From NCBI GenBank assembly GCA_041178325.1, contig JBEGVN010000027.1:1-64000 (forward strand): a DNA stretch of 64,000 nt. The letters are read 5' to 3'. Below the pieces are notes generated by a model. The model was not told the DNA's origin. It did no database searches and worked only from the letters and a program-made list of their open reading frames with translations. This document shows positions 61,919-64,000 of this stretch, piece after piece; the first letter of the stretch is position 1; every line of letters begins with the position of its first letter. A program made the position numbers and the translations under genes. This DNA is from UBA6136 sp041178325 (GTDB lineage Bacteria > Pseudomonadota > Gammaproteobacteria > Methylococcales > Methylococcaceae).

Positions 61919-63702
61919 GGAAAGTCGCCCTGATCGGCATGCCGAATACAGGCAAGTCGACTTTCTTTAATCGCATTACTGGATCTTCAGCGCGCGTTGG
62001 CAATTGGCCTGGCGTCACGGTCGATCTGATGACCGCAAAGGTCATTCTGGGTGATGTCTTCACTCAAGTCATCGATCTTCCCGGTATCTACAGCTTTCAT
62101 GGTTTTTCTGAAGACGAGAAAGTTGTCCGCAAATTCATTGAAAAGAATCCCGTAGATCTGATATGCGTTGTTCTCAATGCGACCCAGATTGATCGGCAGT
62201 TGTCTTTGGCGCTTCAGGTCAAGATGCTGGGGCTCCCGGTCATCATTGTCATCAACATGGCGGACGAAGCAACACGTCATGGGATTGTGATCGACAAGGA
62301 ACAACTTGAATCCACGCTGGATGTCCCTGTTGAGTTGATCAGCGCAAAGTATGGCGCCGGAATGGACGCGGTCAGCAAGGCGATCGCTAAGGTCCTCAAA
62401 CGCAATGCCGATCGCATATCAGCGGATCTCAGCAAGGCATTTGACGAGGACAGGCGAATAGAAAATGAGGCATCGCTTGTATTGGCGATGGCAGTTCAAT
62501 TCCCTATCCGCTTGGAAGAAGATGCAACAGCGCGCATTGATCGGGTCCTTCTCCATCCGATTCTGGGTCTGCCGATCTTTTTTGGACTCATGCTCCTTTT
62601 GTTTGAGTTCATCTTCCGTCTTGGAAAGCCTATGCAGGACGCTGTGGCCTGGCTGTTGACGCAGGGCCGCGAACAGGGCCTTGATATCTGGTTGGCCGAT
62701 CTTCCGCCTTTGATCAGAGGCCTTTTGTTGGACGGTATCTATAACGGTGTCGGCACCGTAGCCGCCTTTGTGCCGATCATCATTCTCTTCTTTTTAATGA
62801 TGACCCTGGTTGAGGATAGCGGTTATCTTTCGCGGGTCGCTTATCTTATGGATACCTTGATGTCCCGCCTCGGACTGGATGGGCGTAGTTTTGTCATGCT
62901 GTTGATGGGGTTTGGCTGTAATGTCCCTGCCCTCATGGGAACCCGCGTCATGCGTTCGAGAGCCCTGCGGCTTCTGACGATGCTGGTAATCCCTTTTTCA
63001 CTCTGCTCAGCCCGGCTACAGGTTTTTCTTTTTCTCACAGGTGCCCTCTTCTCGACGACCAGTGCACCTTTGGTGCTCTTCAGTCTGTACATGTTGAGTT
63101 TTGCCGGCGCGATTCTGACGGCCTTTGTCTTTAAGGGGCGTTATGTGAGTAACGAGCCTTTTGTGCTTGAATTACCGCCTTATCGATTGCCTACACCACG
63201 GCAAGTGATGATGCGAGCCTGGCTCGAAGTACAGCATTTCTTGGTGCGTGCAAGTAAGTTCATCACTGCAGGCGTGGTTGCGGTCTGGTTGTTGACTAAC
63301 CTTCCTCCAGGCGTTGTGCCGAATAGCCCGGAGACCTTTGCAGGTCACATTGCAGAATGGCTCTCCCCGGTGCTGTCACCCATCGGAATTGATGCGCAAC
63401 TCGGCCTTGCTCTTTTATTTGGGTTTGTTGCGAAAGAAATTGTCGTGGGATCGCTCGCCGCCATCTACGGTCTTGAGGGTGACGCGCTTGTCGGTTTGAT
63501 GGCTGAAAAGCTTGATTGGGTCCAGGGCTACAGCTTCATGCTGTTCACGCTGATCTATGTCCCCTGTCTGTCAACGATCGCCACCCTGAAGTCAGAATCG
63601 CGGAGTTGGGGTTTTACCTGGCTCTCGATCCTTTGGTCACTCATTCTGGCCTGGCTGGTCAGTTTCGCTTTTTATCAGGCAGCCCGTTATCTCGGCTATT
63701 GA
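61915..63702 (+). CDS. feoB: Ferrous iron transporter FeoB (short form)
   Basis: 595 residues, shorter than the E. coli protein (about 770). The N-terminal G domain has G1 GMPNTGKSTFFNRITG (a variant of GNPNCGKT), WPGVTVDL, DLPGIYSFHG and NMADE. Hydrophobic segments from about residue 215 on include two Gate-type cores (FGCNVPALMGTRVM and YVPCLSTIATLKSE, with Cys residues). It imports Fe2+ across the inner membrane, supporting the heme and siroheme demand seen elsewhere in this window. No feoC follows. Confidence 0.93.
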   Translation: MRKVALIGMPNTGKSTFFNRITGSSARVGNWPGVTVDLMTAKVILGDVFTQVIDLPGIYSFHGFSEDEKVVRKFIEKNPVDLICVVLNATQIDRQLSLALQVKMLGLPVIIVINMADEATRHGIVIDKEQLESTLDVPVELISAKYGAGMDAVSKAIAKVLKRNADRISADLSKAFDEDRRIENEASLVLAMAVQFPIRLEEDATARIDRVLLHPILGLPIFFGLMLLLFEFIFRLGKPMQDAVAWLLTQGREQGLDIWLADLPPLIRGLLLDGIYNGVGTVAAFVPIIILFFLMMTLVEDSGYLSRVAYLMDTLMSRLGLDGRSFVMLLMGFGCNVPALMGTRVMRSRALRLLTMLVIPFSLCSARLQVFLFLTGALFSTTSAPLVLFSLYMLSFAGAILTAFVFKGRYVSNEPFVLELPPYRLPTPRQVMMRAWLEVQHFLVRASKFITAGVVAVWLLTNLPPGVVPNSPETFAGHIAEWLSPVLSPIGIDAQLGLALLFGFVAKEIVVGSLAAIYGLEGDALVGLMAEKLDWVQGYSFMLFTLIYVPCLSTIATLKSESRSWGFTWLSILWSLILAWLVSFAFYQAARYLGY

Positions 63703-63724
63703 CGGGAGTCCGGGGCTTTCTGGC

Positions 63725-64000
63725 TTACCGTCGTCTCTGTCCTGGCCTTTGGGGGGAAGTCGCAGGCCTAGTCTTCGATGGTGATTTCTCTCGGGATGGC
63801 GCACGTACGTCCGGGGCAAACTCAGGCTTGAGACCGACGAATTCAAGCAACTGATTGACCTGTTCTTTGGGGAGTTCCATGAAGGTTCTGGCCCTCAGTC
63901 GTGGGGGTAGATCAACCTGGGCAAAGCGGACCCGCATCAGACGGCTAACCTGAATGCTTTGCGATTCCCACAGCCGCCGAACGATACGATTGCGGCCCTC
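63725..64000 (-). CDS. rluB: 23S rRNA pseudouridine synthase RluB-like, C-terminal part
   Basis: Only the last 91 residues are inside the window; the gene continues past 64000. The visible start, EGRNRIVRRLWESQSIQVSRLMRV (quoted in part), and LPPRLRARTFMELP match the C-terminal end of the RluB/RsuA catalytic domain. A basic Pro/Ser/Arg-rich tail follows, as in RluB. Convergent with feoB, 22 bp apart. Confidence 0.85.
   Translation of the reverse strand, partial: EGRNRIVRRLWESQSIQVSRLMRVRFAQVDLPPRLRARTFMELPKEQVNQLLEFVGLKPEFAPDVRAPSREKSPSKTRPATSPQRPGQRRR

Overview
The window reads as the chromosome of a Gram-negative proteobacterium, most likely a gammaproteobacterium or close relative. The support is lipid A and Kdo genes (lpxH, waaA), the rpsF-rpsR-DUF2232-rplI order with no priB, divergent ftsK/trxB, an mrp...dcd pair, and lipoproteins with clear lipoboxes. 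An octaheme hydroxylamine-oxidoreductase-like gene is followed at once by haoB. That pair is known from ammonia oxidisers and gammaproteobacterial methanotrophs, so such a lifestyle is possible but not proven. Gene density is high. I see no rRNA, tRNA, CRISPR array, transposase or integrase.

Layout. 0-4.5 kb: galU, a class I aminotransferase and uvrB. 4.6-11.3 kb: a GH57 hydrolase, VOC and PspC-domain genes, a DUF455 ferritin-like gene, and a minus-strand run of envelope genes (lpxH, a periplasmic PPIase, a 17-kDa-antigen-like protein, two unknown exported proteins). 11.6-13.3 kb: an SbmA/YddA-like protein whose ATPase domain has lost its catalytic motifs. 13.4-22.5 kb: gltX, cysS, mrp/apbC, dcd and hemL, with two exported-protein genes set between mrp and dcd. 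22.5-27.6 kb: ygfZ, htpX, a glucose/sorbosone-dehydrogenase-like lipoprotein, a methyltransferase and radA. 27.7-32.3 kb: a lipoprotein, haoA-haoB and cysG. 32.3-40.6 kb: ftsK, trxB, the S6/S18/L9 operon (with a terminator-like hairpin in its leader), waaA and ychF. 40.6-45.8 kb: a polytopic membrane protein and two AT3-SGNH acyltransferases facing each other. 61.6-64 kb: feoAB and the 3' end of an rluB-like gene.

The most unusual part is 46.0-60.7 kb. Seven co-directional, mostly overlapping genes encode, in order, a large secreted Ig-repeat protein, a Sel1/coiled-coil/caspase-fold lipoprotein, a transmembrane Ser/Thr kinase (PpkA-like), an autotransporter-like outer-membrane barrel, a TagF-PppA fusion, TssL and TssM. 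A convergent TagH-type FHA gene follows. This is the threonine-phosphorylation switch and inner-membrane pair of a type VI secretion system, without sheath, tube, baseplate, TssJ, ClpV or spike genes. TssM ends where the canonical C-terminal TssJ-docking domain should start. My inference is a TssLM-derived, phospho-regulated envelope complex that works with the barrel, the caspase lipoprotein and the adhesin rather than, or besides, a contractile injector.

Functions were assigned by reading motifs and family architecture from translated sequence. No database search was run.
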